A stretch of 64,000 nucleotides of DNA from Marinobacter sp. C7 (GCF_022343555.1 NZ_JAKQZH010000003.1:1-64000), one strand, 5' to 3'. Shown: positions 41,114-50,789, counted from the first letter of the stretch. Notes: a model not told the origin generated them from the letters alone. A program made the numbers and translations.

Positions 41114-41725
41114 GTGGCTGTTCGTTACATCCAGACCTGCCGGTTGCCAACCCCGTTCGGGGTGTTTGACATGCACGGTTTCGAAGAGCCGGATACCGGA
41201 AAGGAGCACATTGCCCTGACTCTGGGAGATCTGGACAGTGACGAGCCAATGCTGGCCCGCACCCACTCTGAGTGCCTAACCGGTGACGCCCTGTACAGCA
41301 TGCGGTGTGACTGTGGCTACCAGCTTGAAGAAGCGTTGCGCAGCATCGCCCGTGAGGGGCGCGGGATCCTGATGTACCTTCGCCAGGAGGGCCGGGGCAT
41401 CGGGTTGCTGAACAAGATCCGTGCCTACCATCTCCAGGACCAGGGCGCCGATACCGTGGAGGCGAATGAGCAGCTGGGCTTTGCCGCCGACCTGCGGGAT
41501 TACAGCATGTGCAAGGACATGTTGGAGCACCTCGGAATTCGCAGTCTGCGACTGATGACCAACAATCCTCGCAAGGTCAAGGCGCTGGCCTCCTATGGCA
41601 TCGATATCGCCGAGCGGGTCCCGCTGCATGTTGGCCGCAATCCCCATAACGAGAGCTATCTCAACACCAAGCAGAGCAAACTGGGCCACTGGCTGGAGAC
41701 GCACCAGGACGACGATCCGGAGTAA
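41114..41725 (+). CDS. ribA: GTP cyclohydrolase II
   Basis: First enzyme of riboflavin synthesis (203 aa). Zinc ligands are C54, C65 and C67 ([16 protein letters not shown]), and the catalytic segment is [15 protein letters not shown]. It ends with the RibA-type tail [13 protein letters not shown]. It is stand-alone RibA, not fused to RibB. GTG 41114 follows GAGGA at 41103-41107. It converges on dxs across a shared terminator. Confidence 0.96.
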   Translation: MAVRYIQTCRLPTPFGVFDMHGFEEPDTGKEHIALTLGDLDSDEPMLARTHSECLTGDALYSMRCDCGYQLEEALRSIAREGRGILMYLRQEGRGIGLLNKIRAYHLQDQGADTVEANEQLGFAADLRDYSMCKDMLEHLGIRSLRLMTNNPRKVKALASYGIDIAERVPLHVGRNPHNESYLNTKQSKLGHWLETHQDDDPE

Positions 41726-41748
41726 CCTGTCCGGCATCTTCAGTCATA

Positions 41749-41784
41749 CGAAAAAGCCCGCGTCCGGAAGCGCGGGCTTTTTCG
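41749..41784. terminator. Bidirectional terminator between ribA and dxs
   Basis: A perfect 14-bp stem, CGAAAAAGCCCGCG with CGCGGGCTTTTTCG, encloses an 8-base loop. T runs are present on both strands, so it should stop transcripts from both convergent genes. Confidence 0.93.
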
Positions 41785-41797
41785 TTGGTATCAGTGG

Positions 41798-43729
41798 TTA
41801 CTTTACCGCTTTCAGGCTGGAGCGCTGGAGCCGATCGAGACGTTCGGCGATGGCCGACCGGATGCCTTCGGCGTCCAGGCCGCAGTCACTGAGCAGTTCT
41901 CCGTGTTTGCCATGATCGATGAAGGTGTCGGGCAGCCCCAGTTGCAGGACTGGCTGGACGACTTCATGGCGGTTAAGGAATTCCGTAACCGCGCTGCCAG
42001 CACCACCGGCCACCACGTTCTCTTCCAGAGTCACCAGCAGATCGTGCTGCTCGGCCAATTCGAGGACCAGTTCCTCGTCCAGCGGCTTGACGAAACGCAT
42101 GTCGGCAACCGTGGCGCCCAGTGCCTCGGCTGCTTCCAGCGCAGGTGCGAGTAACGTGCCGAAGTTCAGAATGGCAACACCGTTGCCTTCCCGGAGACGA
42201 CGGCCCTTGCCGAGTTCCAGCGGTTTGAGCTCAGGTTCGATCTTCGCACCCGGCCCGGTGCCGCGGGGATAGCGAACTGCGGCAGGGCCGTTGAACAGCA
42301 TGCCGGTGTGGAGCATCTGCCGGGTCTCGTTCTCGTCCGATGGGGTCATCACGATCATGTTCGGGATGCAGCGCAGGTAGCTGATGTCGAATGCGCCGGC
42401 ATGGGTCGGCCCGTCTTCGCCCACCAGGCCGGCCCGGTCGATGGCAAAGAGCACGTCCAGATTCTGGATGGCAACGTCATGAACCAGCTGGTCGTAGCCC
42501 CGCTGCAGGAAGGTCGAGTAAATCGCCACGACCGGCTTGGCGCCATCACAGGCCAGCCCGGCAGCCAGGGTGACGGCGTGCTGCTCGGCAATGGCAACAT
42601 CGAAGTAGCGGTCCGGAAAGCGCTGGGAGAACGCCAGCAGGTCCGAACCTTCACACATGGCCGGGGTGATTCCCACCACGCGTTCGTCCTGCTCGGCGGC
42701 ATCGCACAGCCACTGGCCGAAGACGTTGGCGTACTTCGGTTTGGCCGGTTTGGGCACGACCGGCTCCGGTTTGCTCGGTGGCACCGGTTCAATCTTGTTG
42801 ATGGCGTGATAGCCGATCGGATCGGCTTCGGCCGGGGCGAAACCTTTGCCCTTGGTGGTCACCACGTGGAGGAACTGCGGGCCGTCCAGCTCGCGGATGT
42901 TCTCCAGGGTCTCTACCAGCAGCGGCAGGTCGTGGCCATCAATGGGGCCGATGTAGTTGAACCCGAGTTCCTCGAACAGGGTGCCCGGCGCAATCATGCC
43001 CTTGAAGTGTTCCTCGGTTTTCTTGGCGAGAGCCATCAGGTGCGGCGCGCCCTGCAACACTTTCTTGCTGCTGTCCCGGACCTGGTTGTAAGTGCGGCTG
43101 GAGAGCAGTTTGGCGAAATAGTTGGAGAGGCCCCCAACGTTACGCGAGATCGACATGTCGTTGTCGTTCAGGATCACCAGCATGTTGGCATGCAGGTGGC
43201 CGGCGTGGTTCAGCGCTTCGAAGGCCATGCCCGCGGTCATGGCGCCATCGCCAATCACGGCAATGCTCTTGCGTCCGGTTTTTTGCATACGGGCGGCAAT
43301 GGCCATGCCCAGGGCGGCGCTGATGGAGGTACTGGAGTGCCCCACGCCAAAGGTGTCGTATTCGCTTTCGGCGCGCTTGGGGAAGCCGGCCAGCCCGCCC
43401 TTGCGGCGAATACTGCCCATCTGCTCCCGGCGGCCGGTGAGAATCTTGTGAGGGTAGGCCTGATGGCCCACGTCCCAGACCAGACGGTCCTCCGGAGTGT
43501 TGAAGACATAGTGAAGGGCAACGGTCAGCTCCAGGACGCCCAGTCCGGCCCCGAAATGCCCCCCGGTCTGGCCGACGGACCACAGCAGGAACGCCCGCAG
43601 TTCCCGGGCCAGCTGCGTCAGCTGTTCCGCCGGCAGCTCACGGAGCTGGGCCGGCACATCAATCCGGTCCAGTAGCGGGGTATTCGGCCGCTGTGACGGG
43701 ATTTCCTTGAAAGTGTAAGTATCCTGCAT
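41798..43729 (-). CDS. dxs: 1-deoxy-D-xylulose-5-phosphate synthase
   Basis: Thiamine-diphosphate enzyme (643 aa), the entry step of the MEP isoprenoid pathway. The ThDP motif is [18 protein letters not shown] with NDND soon after. [25 protein letters not shown] is the N-terminal signature, and the pyrimidine-domain segment is [18 protein letters not shown]. Start ATG 43729 ([13 protein letters not shown]) fits the family better than an ATG at 43765. Last gene of the xseB-ispA-dxs group. Confidence 0.97.
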   Translation of the reverse strand: MQDTYTFKEIPSQRPNTPLLDRIDVPAQLRELPAEQLTQLARELRAFLLWSVGQTGGHFGAGLGVLELTVALHYVFNTPEDRLVWDVGHQAYPHKILTGRREQMGSIRRKGGLAGFPKRAESEYDTFGVGHSSTSISAALGMAIAARMQKTGRKSIAVIGDGAMTAGMAFEALNHAGHLHANMLVILNDNDMSISRNVGGLSNYFAKLLSSRTYNQVRDSSKKVLQGAPHLMALAKKTEEHFKGMIAPGTLFEELGFNYIGPIDGHDLPLLVETLENIRELDGPQFLHVVTTKGKGFAPAEADPIGYHAINKIEPVPPSKPEPVVPKPAKPKYANVFGQWLCDAAEQDERVVGITPAMCEGSDLLAFSQRFPDRYFDVAIAEQHAVTLAAGLACDGAKPVVAIYSTFLQRGYDQLVHDVAIQNLDVLFAIDRAGLVGEDGPTHAGAFDISYLRCIPNMIVMTPSDENETRQMLHTGMLFNGPAAVRYPRGTGPGAKIEPELKPLELGKGRRLREGNGVAILNFGTLLAPALEAAEALGATVADMRFVKPLDEELVLELAEQHDLLVTLEENVVAGGAGSAVTEFLNRHEVVQPVLQLGLPDTFIDHGKHGELLSDCGLDAEGIRSAIAERLDRLQRSSLKAVK

Positions 43730-43805
43730 CTGCTCGGGTCTTTTGGGATGATCCAGTGATTTCAAAATAAGTTACGACAAGTGTGCGCCTTTGGGGCAGG
43801 GTGGT

Positions 43806-44702
43806 TCAATGGGTTCGTGCCACCACGTAATCCGCCATCGCCCGCAGTGGATCTGCTTCCGGTCCGAATCTCTCCAGGCTCGATTTGGCCGTCTCCAGTA
43901 ACTCGGCCAGATGCTCCCGGGCACCTTCCAGCCCCAGCAACGCCGGGTAGGTGGGCTTCGAGCGGGCCGCATCGGAGCCCTGGGGCTTGCCGATAACGTC
44001 GGTACTGCCCTCGATATCCAGCAGGTCGTCCTGCACCTGGAAGGCCAGGCCCAATACCCGCGCATAGGTTGTCAGCGCCTCAAGCGCTTCGACCTCCACT
44101 CGCCCGGCACTCAATGCTCCCATCCGGACACTCGCCTCGATCAGGGCACCGGTCTTGTGCCGGTGCATGGTTTCCAGCTGAGCCAGGTTCAGGGTCTTGC
44201 CGACCGACTCCAGATCAATGGCCTGACCGCCAACCATGCCTTGATGGCCGGCGGCGCGGGCCAGTTCCTGAACCATGGCCAGGCGCGCCTCGCTGTCCAG
44301 TCCGGAGCCGTTGGCAAGCAGCCCGAAGGCCAGTGCCTGGAGCGCGTCTCCGGCCAGAATGGCTGTGGCCTCATCGAAAGCGATGTGAGTGGTGGGCCGT
44401 CCTCGGCGCAGCTCATCGTCGTCCATCGCCGGCAGGTCATCGTGAATCAGTGAATAGGCATGAATCAGCTCAACAGCGCAGGCGGGTGCCAGGGTGCCGT
44501 CACCGTTCTGGCCCAGTGATCTTGCTGCTGCCAGGCACAGGGCAGGCCGGATGCGTTTGCCGCCACCCAGCACGCTGTAGCGCATGGCTTCCTGGAGGCG
44601 ATCGGAAGCGGCACTCTGATCAATACAGCGGTCCAGCTCGGCGTCGACGAGAGCGCGGCAGGACTCCAGAAAATCCATTGCCGCTTTGTTCGGTACGGTC
44701 AT
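43806..44702 (-). CDS. ispA: (2E,6E)-farnesyl diphosphate synthase IspA
   Basis: Short-chain prenyl transferase (298 aa) that makes farnesyl diphosphate. The first aspartate-rich motif is DDLPAMDDD at 88-96, with two residues between the DD pairs as in bacterial type-II enzymes; the second is DDLLD. The GGGKRIRP substrate loop is at 47-54. Its ATG overlaps the xseB stop by one base (TGATG). Confidence 0.96.
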   Translation of the reverse strand: MTVPNKAAMDFLESCRALVDAELDRCIDQSAASDRLQEAMRYSVLGGGKRIRPALCLAAARSLGQNGDGTLAPACAVELIHAYSLIHDDLPAMDDDELRRGRPTTHIAFDEATAILAGDALQALAFGLLANGSGLDSEARLAMVQELARAAGHQGMVGGQAIDLESVGKTLNLAQLETMHRHKTGALIEASVRMGALSAGRVEVEALEALTTYARVLGLAFQVQDDLLDIEGSTDVIGKPQGSDAARSKPTYPALLGLEGAREHLAELLETAKSSLERFGPEADPLRAMADYVVARTH

Positions 44703-44956
44703 CAGTCGGCGTCATCCGGCGAGAATGGTCGGGTTTCCAGGCTGCCATCGCTGTTCTGCACCAGCTGTTCGACCCGCTGCTCGGCACCCTTGAGTGCCTG
44801 CTGGCATTCCCGGGTCAGCTTCACGCCACGCTCGAATGCACTCAGGGACTGTTCCAGCGACAGCTCGCCCTGTTCCAGCTCGCGAACCAGCTTTTCAAGC
44901 TCATCCAGCGACTTTTCAAAGTCGGCTATGGATGTGGTGTCTTTTTCACCGGCCAT
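44702..44956 (-). CDS. xseB: Exodeoxyribonuclease VII small subunit
   Basis: A small helical subunit (84 aa) with the family core [33 protein letters not shown] (positions about 12-45). It partners XseA, which is not in this window. ATG 44956 is chosen because GGAGGG (complement of 44961-44966) lies just before it; an upstream ATG at 44977 adds seven residues. First gene of xseB-ispA-dxs. Confidence 0.95.
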   Translation of the reverse strand: MAGEKDTTSIADFEKSLDELEKLVRELEQGELSLEQSLSAFERGVKLTRECQQALKGAEQRVEQLVQNSDGSLETRPFSPDDAD

Positions 44957-45009
44957 CGGGCCCTCCGGTCGGGTCACAGAATTTCGCGGATTATATCAGA
45001 GCCGGCGGG

Positions 45010-45783
45010 CTATCGCTGCCAGTGAAAGTGACGGCAATCGCCTTTTGAGGCCATTGGGCCCCAGCTCTGTTCAGTTACGTGGATTTGGCCGCTGCCGGTG
45101 ACAGTCACCACCGTGGTGGCCCGGGTGCCGTAGCTGTCCCCCACGATAAAGGGAGATGACAGGAATCGTTCTGTCGTCAGGCCCACGCCGGTGTCCGGTA
45201 GCAGGTGATCCGGCGCCGGCGTCGGGTCCTGGAGGAGTGTGATGAGCTGCTGGTGCAGAGTGTCGGCATCGGCCCCGGCAAGCTCGACCGCCTTGCCGAC
45301 CGACTCCCGCAAACGGAGCAGCTTCGGCCAGGGAGTCTGTAGCAAATGGTTGCTGAGGCCATACACGCCCCGGTGAACACTCCGGCCCGGATGGGCGTCC
45401 CGGTTGCTGTAATACCAGCCACCAGGGGTTCCGAGCCGAATCAGATTGAAGCCGGCATAACGATCCGGATCGTCGCTGAGAGCACGGAACAGTTCTGCTT
45501 CCGGTTCGGCCAGGGCCCGCAACGGCAATTCGCCACGGGTCGTCCGGCCAGCTTCGGTGGAGCCCTCGCGAACATTGGTCACTGCGCTGACGCGGCCATC
45601 CGCGGTCACCGCCAGCCATGTGCCACCGGACTGCAGGTCGCGGCCGGCCAGCACCTTCTCGCCTGACTCGGTGGACCACCAGTCCATCGGTGCAGTGGGG
45701 CGTCGGAAAAACTCGTCCCGGTTGGCGGCCACCACCAGTGGGAAATGGCGATTCTGGCCAAGGGCAAAGGCAATCAGGCACAT
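45010..45783 (-). CDS. NRDE-family protein (TANGO2-like)
   Basis: A 257-residue protein that starts MCLIAFAL and contains AANRDEFFRRPT, the NRDE motif that names the family. Cys2 resembles an N-terminal-nucleophile hydrolase residue. Other family segments are GRDLQSGGTWLAV and GVYGLSNHLL. Its function is not established; eukaryotic TANGO2 has been linked to haem and lipid handling. ATG 45783 is the family start, although the frame is open upstream. It is divergent from the TauE-like gene. Confidence 0.85.
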   Translation of the reverse strand: MCLIAFALGQNRHFPLVVAANRDEFFRRPTAPMDWWSTESGEKVLAGRDLQSGGTWLAVTADGRVSAVTNVREGSTEAGRTTRGELPLRALAEPEAELFRALSDDPDRYAGFNLIRLGTPGGWYYSNRDAHPGRSVHRGVYGLSNHLLQTPWPKLLRLRESVGKAVELAGADADTLHQQLITLLQDPTPAPDHLLPDTGVGLTTERFLSSPFIVGDSYGTRATTVVTVTGSGQIHVTEQSWGPMASKGDCRHFHWQR

Positions 45784-45881
45784 GGTCGGTCGTGGGTCTC
45801 CGGACGGTGAATTAGGAGCCGTGATCTTGGTCCGTGCGGTGTGTATCATACCAGCCTTGTTTCTCAAGGGCGTGAGCAGCT

Positions 45882-46679
45882 ATGACCCTGGTAACCGTAT
45901 TTGCATCTTATCTGGCACTTGGCGCGCTGGCTGGGACCATGGCGGGCCTGTTTGGTATCGGGGGTGGCCTGGTCATCGTTCCGGTACTCATCTTCAGCTT
46001 CGAAATCCAGGGTATCAGCCCGGACATCAGCGCTCACCTGGCGGTGGGGACTTCCCTGGCCACCATCGTCTTCACCTCCATCTCCTCCATCCGGTCCCAC
46101 CACAAGCACCGGGCCGTGCGCTGGGACATTTTCCGTCCGATGACGGTGGGGATTGTGGGCGGTGCCGTTCTCGGGGCCTGGACGGCCGCCTTTATGAGCG
46201 GCGATCTGCTCCAGCTGGTGATCGGGGTGTTCGTGATACTGGTTGCCCTGAAGATGTTGCTTGAGGTAAATCCGAAACCCGGCCGTGATATCCCCGGGCC
46301 GATTGGCCTTGGTGCCGTGGGCGGCGGTGTCGGCTGGGCGTCGGCCATCTTCGGGATTGGCGGGGGCACACTGACCGTGCCTTATCTGAGCTGGTGTAAT
46401 GTCCGCATGCAGAACACCGTTGCCACGTCGGCCGCCTGTGGGCTGCCCATTGCCGTTGCCGGCGCCCTGGGCAACATCTGGACTGGATGGCAGCATCCAC
46501 AACTGCCGGCATACAGTCTTGGTTTCATCTATGTGCCGGCACTCCTGGGGATTATCCTGACCAGCGTGTTCTTTGCCCGGTTCGGCGCCAACCTGGCCCA
46601 CAAACTGAATGCCAAGGTCCTGAAACGTATCTTCGCGATGGTGCTCCTGGTGGTGGGGCTCCGTTTTCTTCTGAGTTGA
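45882..46679 (+). CDS. Sulfite exporter TauE/SafE-family permease
   Basis: A 265-residue polytopic membrane protein with two repeated halves, each starting with a Gly-rich turn (GLFGIGGGLVIVPVL near residue 22 and AIFGIGGGTLTVPYL near residue 155). About eight helices are predicted. The family moves sulfite, sulfoacetate or other organosulfur anions; the substrate here cannot be told. It lies 10 bases upstream of lgt and is probably in the same operon. Confidence 0.88.
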   Translation: MTLVTVFASYLALGALAGTMAGLFGIGGGLVIVPVLIFSFEIQGISPDISAHLAVGTSLATIVFTSISSIRSHHKHRAVRWDIFRPMTVGIVGGAVLGAWTAAFMSGDLLQLVIGVFVILVALKMLLEVNPKPGRDIPGPIGLGAVGGGVGWASAIFGIGGGTLTVPYLSWCNVRMQNTVATSAACGLPIAVAGALGNIWTGWQHPQLPAYSLGFIYVPALLGIILTSVFFARFGANLAHKLNAKVLKRIFAMVLLVVGLRFLLS

Positions 46680-46689
46680 GAGGTAACCG

Positions 46690-47478
46690 ATGCTGCAGCA
46701 CCCCCAGTTTGACCCGGTGGCCATTTCCCTGGGCCCCGTCAAGATTCACTGGTACGGCCTGACCTACCTGGTCGGTTTCGTTGCCGGATGGTGGCTCGGC
46801 CGACTGCGGACCCGCAAACCCTGGTCCCCGGTCACCGAAGAGCAGATGGGCGACCTGCTGTTCTACCTTGCCCTGGGCGTCATTCTCGGTGGCCGGTTCG
46901 GTTACGTACTGTTCTATAACTTCGATACCTTCCTGGCCGATCCCCTGTGGCTGCTGCGGGTCTGGGAGGGTGGTATGTCCTTCCACGGTGGCCTGCTGGG
47001 CGTGATATTCGCCATGTGGTGGTATGGCCGCAAGGTCGGGTCCGGCTTCTGGCGCCTGGCGGACTTCGTGGCACCCCTGGTGCCGGTCGGTCTGGGGGCA
47101 GGCCGGATCGGCAACTTCATCAACGGCGAACTCTGGGGCAAGCCCACGGATGTATCCTGGGGCATGGTATTCCCGCAGGCCCCCGACAGCCTGGCCAGAC
47201 ACCCGTCCCAGCTGTACCAGTTCGCCCTCGAGGGCGTTGCCCTGTTCGTGATCCTGTGGTGGTTCTCTGCCAATCCCCGCCCGCGCATGGCCGTCTCCGG
47301 CCTGTTCCTGGTGTGCTATGGAATTTTCCGGTTCCTGGTGGAATTCGTGCGCCAGCCGGATCCGCAACTCGGCTACCTGGCCTTTGACTGGCTGACCATG
47401 GGGCAGGTCCTGTCCACGCCCATGATTCTTGCGGGCGCAGCCCTGATGTTTATCGCTTACCGGAGAAATGCCGAATGA
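46690..47478 (+). CDS. lgt: Prolipoprotein diacylglyceryl transferase
   Basis: First enzyme of lipoprotein maturation (262 aa, seven helices). It transfers diacylglycerol to the lipobox cysteine. The catalytic region includes H99 (MSFHGG) and R139 in the Lgt signature [19 protein letters not shown]. It overlaps thyA by four bases (ATGA), the same coupling found in many proteobacteria. Confidence 0.97.
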   Translation: MLQHPQFDPVAISLGPVKIHWYGLTYLVGFVAGWWLGRLRTRKPWSPVTEEQMGDLLFYLALGVILGGRFGYVLFYNFDTFLADPLWLLRVWEGGMSFHGGLLGVIFAMWWYGRKVGSGFWRLADFVAPLVPVGLGAGRIGNFINGELWGKPTDVSWGMVFPQAPDSLARHPSQLYQFALEGVALFVILWWFSANPRPRMAVSGLFLVCYGIFRFLVEFVRQPDPQLGYLAFDWLTMGQVLSTPMILAGAALMFIAYRRNAE

Positions 47479-48314
47479 AAGCCTACCTCGATCTGATGCA
47501 AGACGTCGTCGACAACGGATTCGACAAGGGCGACCGCACCGGCGTCGGCACCCGCTCGGTATTCGGACGCCAATTGCGGTTCAACCTGCAGGAAGGCTTT
47601 CCTCTGGTGACCACCAAGAAAGTCCACCTGCGCAGTATCATCTACGAATTGCTGTGGTTCCTGCGCGGTTCCACCGACAACAATTGGCTGAAAGAGCGCA
47701 AGGTTTCCATCTGGAATGAATGGGCCCTGGAAGACGGCGATCTCGGCCCGATTTACGGCAAACAATGGCGCAGCTGGCAGTGCCCGGACGGTCGCGTGGT
47801 GGACCAGATCAGCGAGGTCATCGACCAGATCCGTAACAAGCCGAACTCCCGGCGCCTGATCGTCTCCGCCTGGAACCCGGCGGAGCTGCCGGACGAGTCC
47901 ATCAGCCCCCAGGACAACGTCCGCGAGGGTCGCATGGCGCTGGCTCCGTGCCACTGCCTGTTCCAGTTCTACGTGGCCGACGGCAAGCTCTCCTGCCAGC
48001 TGTATCAGCGCAGCGCGGACCTGTTCCTGGGTGTGCCGTTCAATATCGCCTCCTACGCCTTGCTGACACACATGATCGCCCAGCAGTGTGACCTGGATGT
48101 GGGTGAGTTCGTGCATACGTTCGGTGACTGTCACCTGTACCAGAACCACCTGACCGACGAGATCGTATTCGAGCAGTTGAAGCGGGAGCCTCGCTCTTTG
48201 CCCAGGCTGGTGATCAAGCGGAAGCCTGAGAGTATCTTCGAGTATGAGCTCGAAGACTTCGAGTTTGAGGGATATGAACCTTATCCTGTGATCAAGGCGC
48301 CTATTGCTATTTGA
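47475..48314 (+). CDS. thyA: Thymidylate synthase ThyA
   Basis: Makes dTMP from dUMP with methylene-tetrahydrofolate (279 aa). The catalytic Cys is in [12 protein letters not shown]; substrate residues lie in [19 protein letters not shown] and GDCHLYQNH. Compared with E. coli ThyA (264 aa, from memory) there is an insertion of about 15 residues, [15 protein letters not shown], just before the catalytic loop. It produces dihydrofolate, which FolA, 450 bases downstream, reduces. Confidence 0.96.
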   Translation: MKAYLDLMQDVVDNGFDKGDRTGVGTRSVFGRQLRFNLQEGFPLVTTKKVHLRSIIYELLWFLRGSTDNNWLKERKVSIWNEWALEDGDLGPIYGKQWRSWQCPDGRVVDQISEVIDQIRNKPNSRRLIVSAWNPAELPDESISPQDNVREGRMALAPCHCLFQFYVADGKLSCQLYQRSADLFLGVPFNIASYALLTHMIAQQCDLDVGEFVHTFGDCHLYQNHLTDEIVFEQLKREPRSLPRLVIKRKPESIFEYELEDFEFEGYEPYPVIKAPIAI

Positions 48315-48356
48315 CCTCGAGTCTGGGATCGCGGTCCTCTTGTTTTGGAGTCGGCA

Positions 48357-48461
48357 GGGCAGCGGGTGGGGCGTTCCGAAAAACGCTGTGAATACGTCCG
48401 TGTACGCTTGGCTCCGCCATCCATGGCTCCGCACATTTTCGGAACGCCCCACCCGCTACCC
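48357..48461 (-). repeat. Stem-loop repeat, copy A (long perfect inverted repeat with conserved loop)
   Basis: Arms at 48361-48382 and 48436-48457 are perfect 22-bp complements; three more pairs follow after one mismatch. The 53-base loop read on the minus strand begins with 26 bases (48410-48435) identical to the loop start of copy B. The arms of the two copies are different sequences, yet each is self-complementary. The element lies 43 bases after thyA and has no T run, so it is not a standard terminator. Confidence 0.85.
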
Positions 48462-48516
48462 TTCGTTCAGGCCAAAGAGATCGAAGATCAAAAGGGCCGG
48501 GCCAATTCGCCACAAC

Positions 48517-48552
48517 TCATACTGCCCTGAATTTTCATACTGTCCTGACTTT
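48517..48552 (+). repeat. 18-base tandem repeat between the two stem-loops
   Basis: Bases 48517-48534 and 48535-48552 are adjacent copies, 16 of 18 identical (TCATACTGCCCTGAATTT and TCATACTGTCCTGACTTT). Nothing else recognisable lies between copies A and B of the stem-loop element, and no protein gene is supported in 48315-48768. Confidence 0.7.
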
Positions 48553-48602
48553 TTAGGCGGACCGGGTTTTAATTCAGGATAAGCTGACTGAGTGCTCGGA
48601 TC

Positions 48603-48714
48603 GCCATCGGGCGGGGATGCCTCTCCAAAAATGTGCGGAGCCATGGATGGCGGAGCCCAAGCCGCGCAGGGACGCCTTGAGGCGTTTTTTGGAGAGGCAT
48701 CCCCGCCCGATGGC
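48603..48714 (+). repeat. Stem-loop repeat, copy B (opposite orientation)
   Basis: Arms at 48603-48631 and 48686-48714 are perfect 29-bp complements enclosing a 54-base loop. The loop opens with the same 26 bases as copy A (48632-48657) and holds a small inner hairpin, ACGCCT-TG-AGGCGT. The region is open in the folA reading frame and the loop reads MCGAMDGGA, which could mislead start calls. It ends 54 bases before folA. Confidence 0.85.
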
Positions 48715-48768
48715 AGCCCCCAAGGCCCAGAGCTCAGGAACCAGAACTCCCAAGTGCGAGGAGGAGAA

Positions 48769-49281
48769 ATGAGAAAAGCTTTGATAGTAGCCATGTCCCG
48801 AAACCGGGTCATCGGCCGGAACAACAAGCTGCCGTGGTACCTCCCGGGAGACCTGCGTTACTTCAAGCAGGCGACCATGGGTAAGCCCATTATCATGGGG
48901 CGGAAAACCTGGGATTCCATTGGCCGGCCGCTGCCGGGCAGGATGAACGTGGTAATTTCCCGGAATGAAAGCTGGGAAGCCCCGGCCGGCACGGTCGCCG
49001 CAAGGTCACTCAATGATGCCCTGGTGAAGGCAGCAGCCCAGGCTGAACTGGAAGGCGGTGAAGAGGTAATGATTATCGGTGGCGGTCAGATTTACGCCGA
49101 GGCATTGCCGATGGTGGATCGCATGTACATCACCCAGGTGCACGCCGAAGTGGAAGGGGATGCGTTCTTTCCGGAAGTGAACTGGGACGAGTGGGAAGAA
49201 ATCGGACGGGAGGATTTCTCCGCGTCCGATAACAATCCCTACGACTACAGCTTCGTGGTCTACCAGCGCCGCGCCGATTAA
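48769..49281 (+). CDS. folA: Dihydrofolate reductase FolA
   Basis: Reduces dihydrofolate to tetrahydrofolate (170 aa). The active-site acid is D28 in LPWYLPGDLRYFK; NADPH-binding segments are IMGRKTWDSIGRPLPGR and MIIGGGQIYAEAL. ATG 48769 is fixed by GGAGGAG at 48760-48766; the frame stays open upstream through the repeat. Its stop codon shares bases with the stop of the convergent helicase gene (TTAA). Confidence 0.96.
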   Translation: MRKALIVAMSRNRVIGRNNKLPWYLPGDLRYFKQATMGKPIIMGRKTWDSIGRPLPGRMNVVISRNESWEAPAGTVAARSLNDALVKAAAQAELEGGEEVMIIGGGQIYAEALPMVDRMYITQVHAEVEGDAFFPEVNWDEWEEIGREDFSASDNNPYDYSFVVYQRRAD

Positions 49282-50789
49282 CGGGCGGGGCGCTTGCTCG
49301 GCGGTTTGCCGCCCTTGCCGGCGGGCTTGCCCTTCGGGCCACCTTTGCGGTGGCCGGGCTTGCCGTCCTTCTTGAAGCCCTTACCAGGGCCTTTGCGGAA
49401 GTTCTTCTTGCCGGGAGGAGGCCCCTTTCGATCACGACGGGGCGCGGCCGAGATTTCCGGCAGGGCTTCCGGCGCTTCCAGCGGCAGGGCGCCCGGCTGG
49501 GCCATTTCCATCCAGCACGCCATGGCCCCGGCAACCATTGCCATGTCCATATCATTGCGCTCGGCAATCTCATCCAGCAGCGCCATCGCCTTGGGCAGTT
49601 TGCCGTCTTCGGCGAACGCCAGCAGCTGGGTTTCGAACTGCTGAACCCGCATCTTCTGAAGATCCGCCGGCGACGGCAGCTGATAGGATTCCATGGGCGA
49701 GTTGGTGGCCCGCTCCAGGGTCCTCAGCCAGCTGCGCTCGCGCGGCGTCACCAGCAGGATCGCCTTGCCGGTGCGGCCAGCTCGGCCGGTCCGGCCGACC
49801 CGGTGGATGTACGCCTCGGTATCGTAGGGCACATCGTAGTTGATCACGTGGGTGATCCGGGGCACGTCCAGGCCGCGGGCGGCCACGTCGGTGGCAATGA
49901 TGATGTCCTTCTTGCCCCGCTTCAGGTCCTCAACGGTCTGCTCCCGCTGACGCTGGTTCAGGTCACCGTTCAGGGGGGCAACCGCGTGGCCCCGGGCGGA
50001 GAGCTTCTCGGCCAGCAGGGTGGTTTCGGCCTTGGTGCGCACGAAGATGATCGAGGCGTCGAAGGGCTCTACTTCCAGAATGCGGGTGAGGGCATCCAGC
50101 TTGCGCTCGGCATAGACCGGCAGCACGAACTGGGCGATGCGCTCAACTGTGCGGGTTTCGCTCTCGATCCGGACCTCGGTCGCGTCCTGCAGGTAAGTCT
50201 GGGCGACCTTCTTGATCTGCGGCGGCATGGTGGCCGAGAACAGGGCACGCTGGCAGGTGTCCGGTGTCTTTGCCAGGATGGCCTCAACGTCGTCAATGAA
50301 GCCCATGCGCAGCATCTCGTCGGCTTCATCCAGCACCAGGGCCTTCAGGTTGTCCAGCTTCAGGGTCCCTTTGCGCAGGTGATCGAGCATACGGCCGGGT
50401 GTGCCGACAATGACCTGGGCACCGCGACGCAGGCCGCGGATCTGCGGGCCGAAGTCCTGGCCACCGTAGATCGGCAGTACGTGGAAGTTGCGGAACTTGC
50501 TGGCGTAGGTGGTGAACGCCTCGGCGACCTGGATGGCCAGCTCCCGGGTCGGGGCAAGCACCAGAATCTGCGGCTCGGCCGTGCTGGCGTCAATGCGGCT
50601 CAGCAGCGGTAGCGCAAATGCGGCGGTCTTGCCGGTACCGGTTTGGGCGACACCCAGCAGGTGATGGCCGGCCAGCAGTGCCGGGATGGATTTTGCCTGG
50701 ATCGGCGAGGGCGTTTCGTAGCCAACGGCGCTGACAGCTTCAAGTACGGCTGCATCCAGCCCCAGGTCGGCAAAGGACATTTCTGACAT
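49278..50789 (-). CDS. DEAD-box RNA helicase (DeaD/RhlE-like) with basic tail
   Basis: A 503-residue helicase: Q motif (YETPSPIQ), AQTGTGKT at 48-55, DEAD at 154-157, SAT at 185-187, then the second RecA domain with HRVGRTGRAGRTGKA. After about residue 430 there is no DbpA-type RNA-binding domain; it ends in a tail of about 60 residues rich in Lys, Gly and Pro. That is shorter than CsdA/DeaD. ATG 50789 is used; an ATG at 50780 is possible. It overlaps the folA end by four bases. Confidence 0.9.
   Translation of the reverse strand: MSEMSFADLGLDAAVLEAVSAVGYETPSPIQAKSIPALLAGHHLLGVAQTGTGKTAAFALPLLSRIDASTAEPQILVLAPTRELAIQVAEAFTTYASKFRNFHVLPIYGGQDFGPQIRGLRRGAQVIVGTPGRMLDHLRKGTLKLDNLKALVLDEADEMLRMGFIDDVEAILAKTPDTCQRALFSATMPPQIKKVAQTYLQDATEVRIESETRTVERIAQFVLPVYAERKLDALTRILEVEPFDASIIFVRTKAETTLLAEKLSARGHAVAPLNGDLNQRQREQTVEDLKRGKKDIIIATDVAARGLDVPRITHVINYDVPYDTEAYIHRVGRTGRAGRTGKAILLVTPRERSWLRTLERATNSPMESYQLPSPADLQKMRVQQFETQLLAFAEDGKLPKAMALLDEIAERNDMDMAMVAGAMACWMEMAQPGALPLEAPEALPEISAAPRRDRKGPPPGKKNFRKGPGKGFKKDGKPGHRKGGPKGKPAGKGGKPPSKRPAR

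Noticed and set aside
42308-43675. Plus-strand open frame of 455 codons opposite dxs
   Set aside because: dxs has all catalytic motifs on the minus strand; the plus frame is a shadow with low-complexity composition.
48357-48714. Insertion sequence, MITE or integron attC site
   Set aside because: No transposase or target-site duplication is seen, the outer arms differ between the copies, and no attC-type R' or R'' boxes are present.
48592-48768. N-terminal extension of folA starting at 48592
   Set aside because: The extension translates stem-loop copy B (MCGAMDGGA...), and GGAGGAG just before 48769 plus the family start MRKALIVAMS fix the true start.
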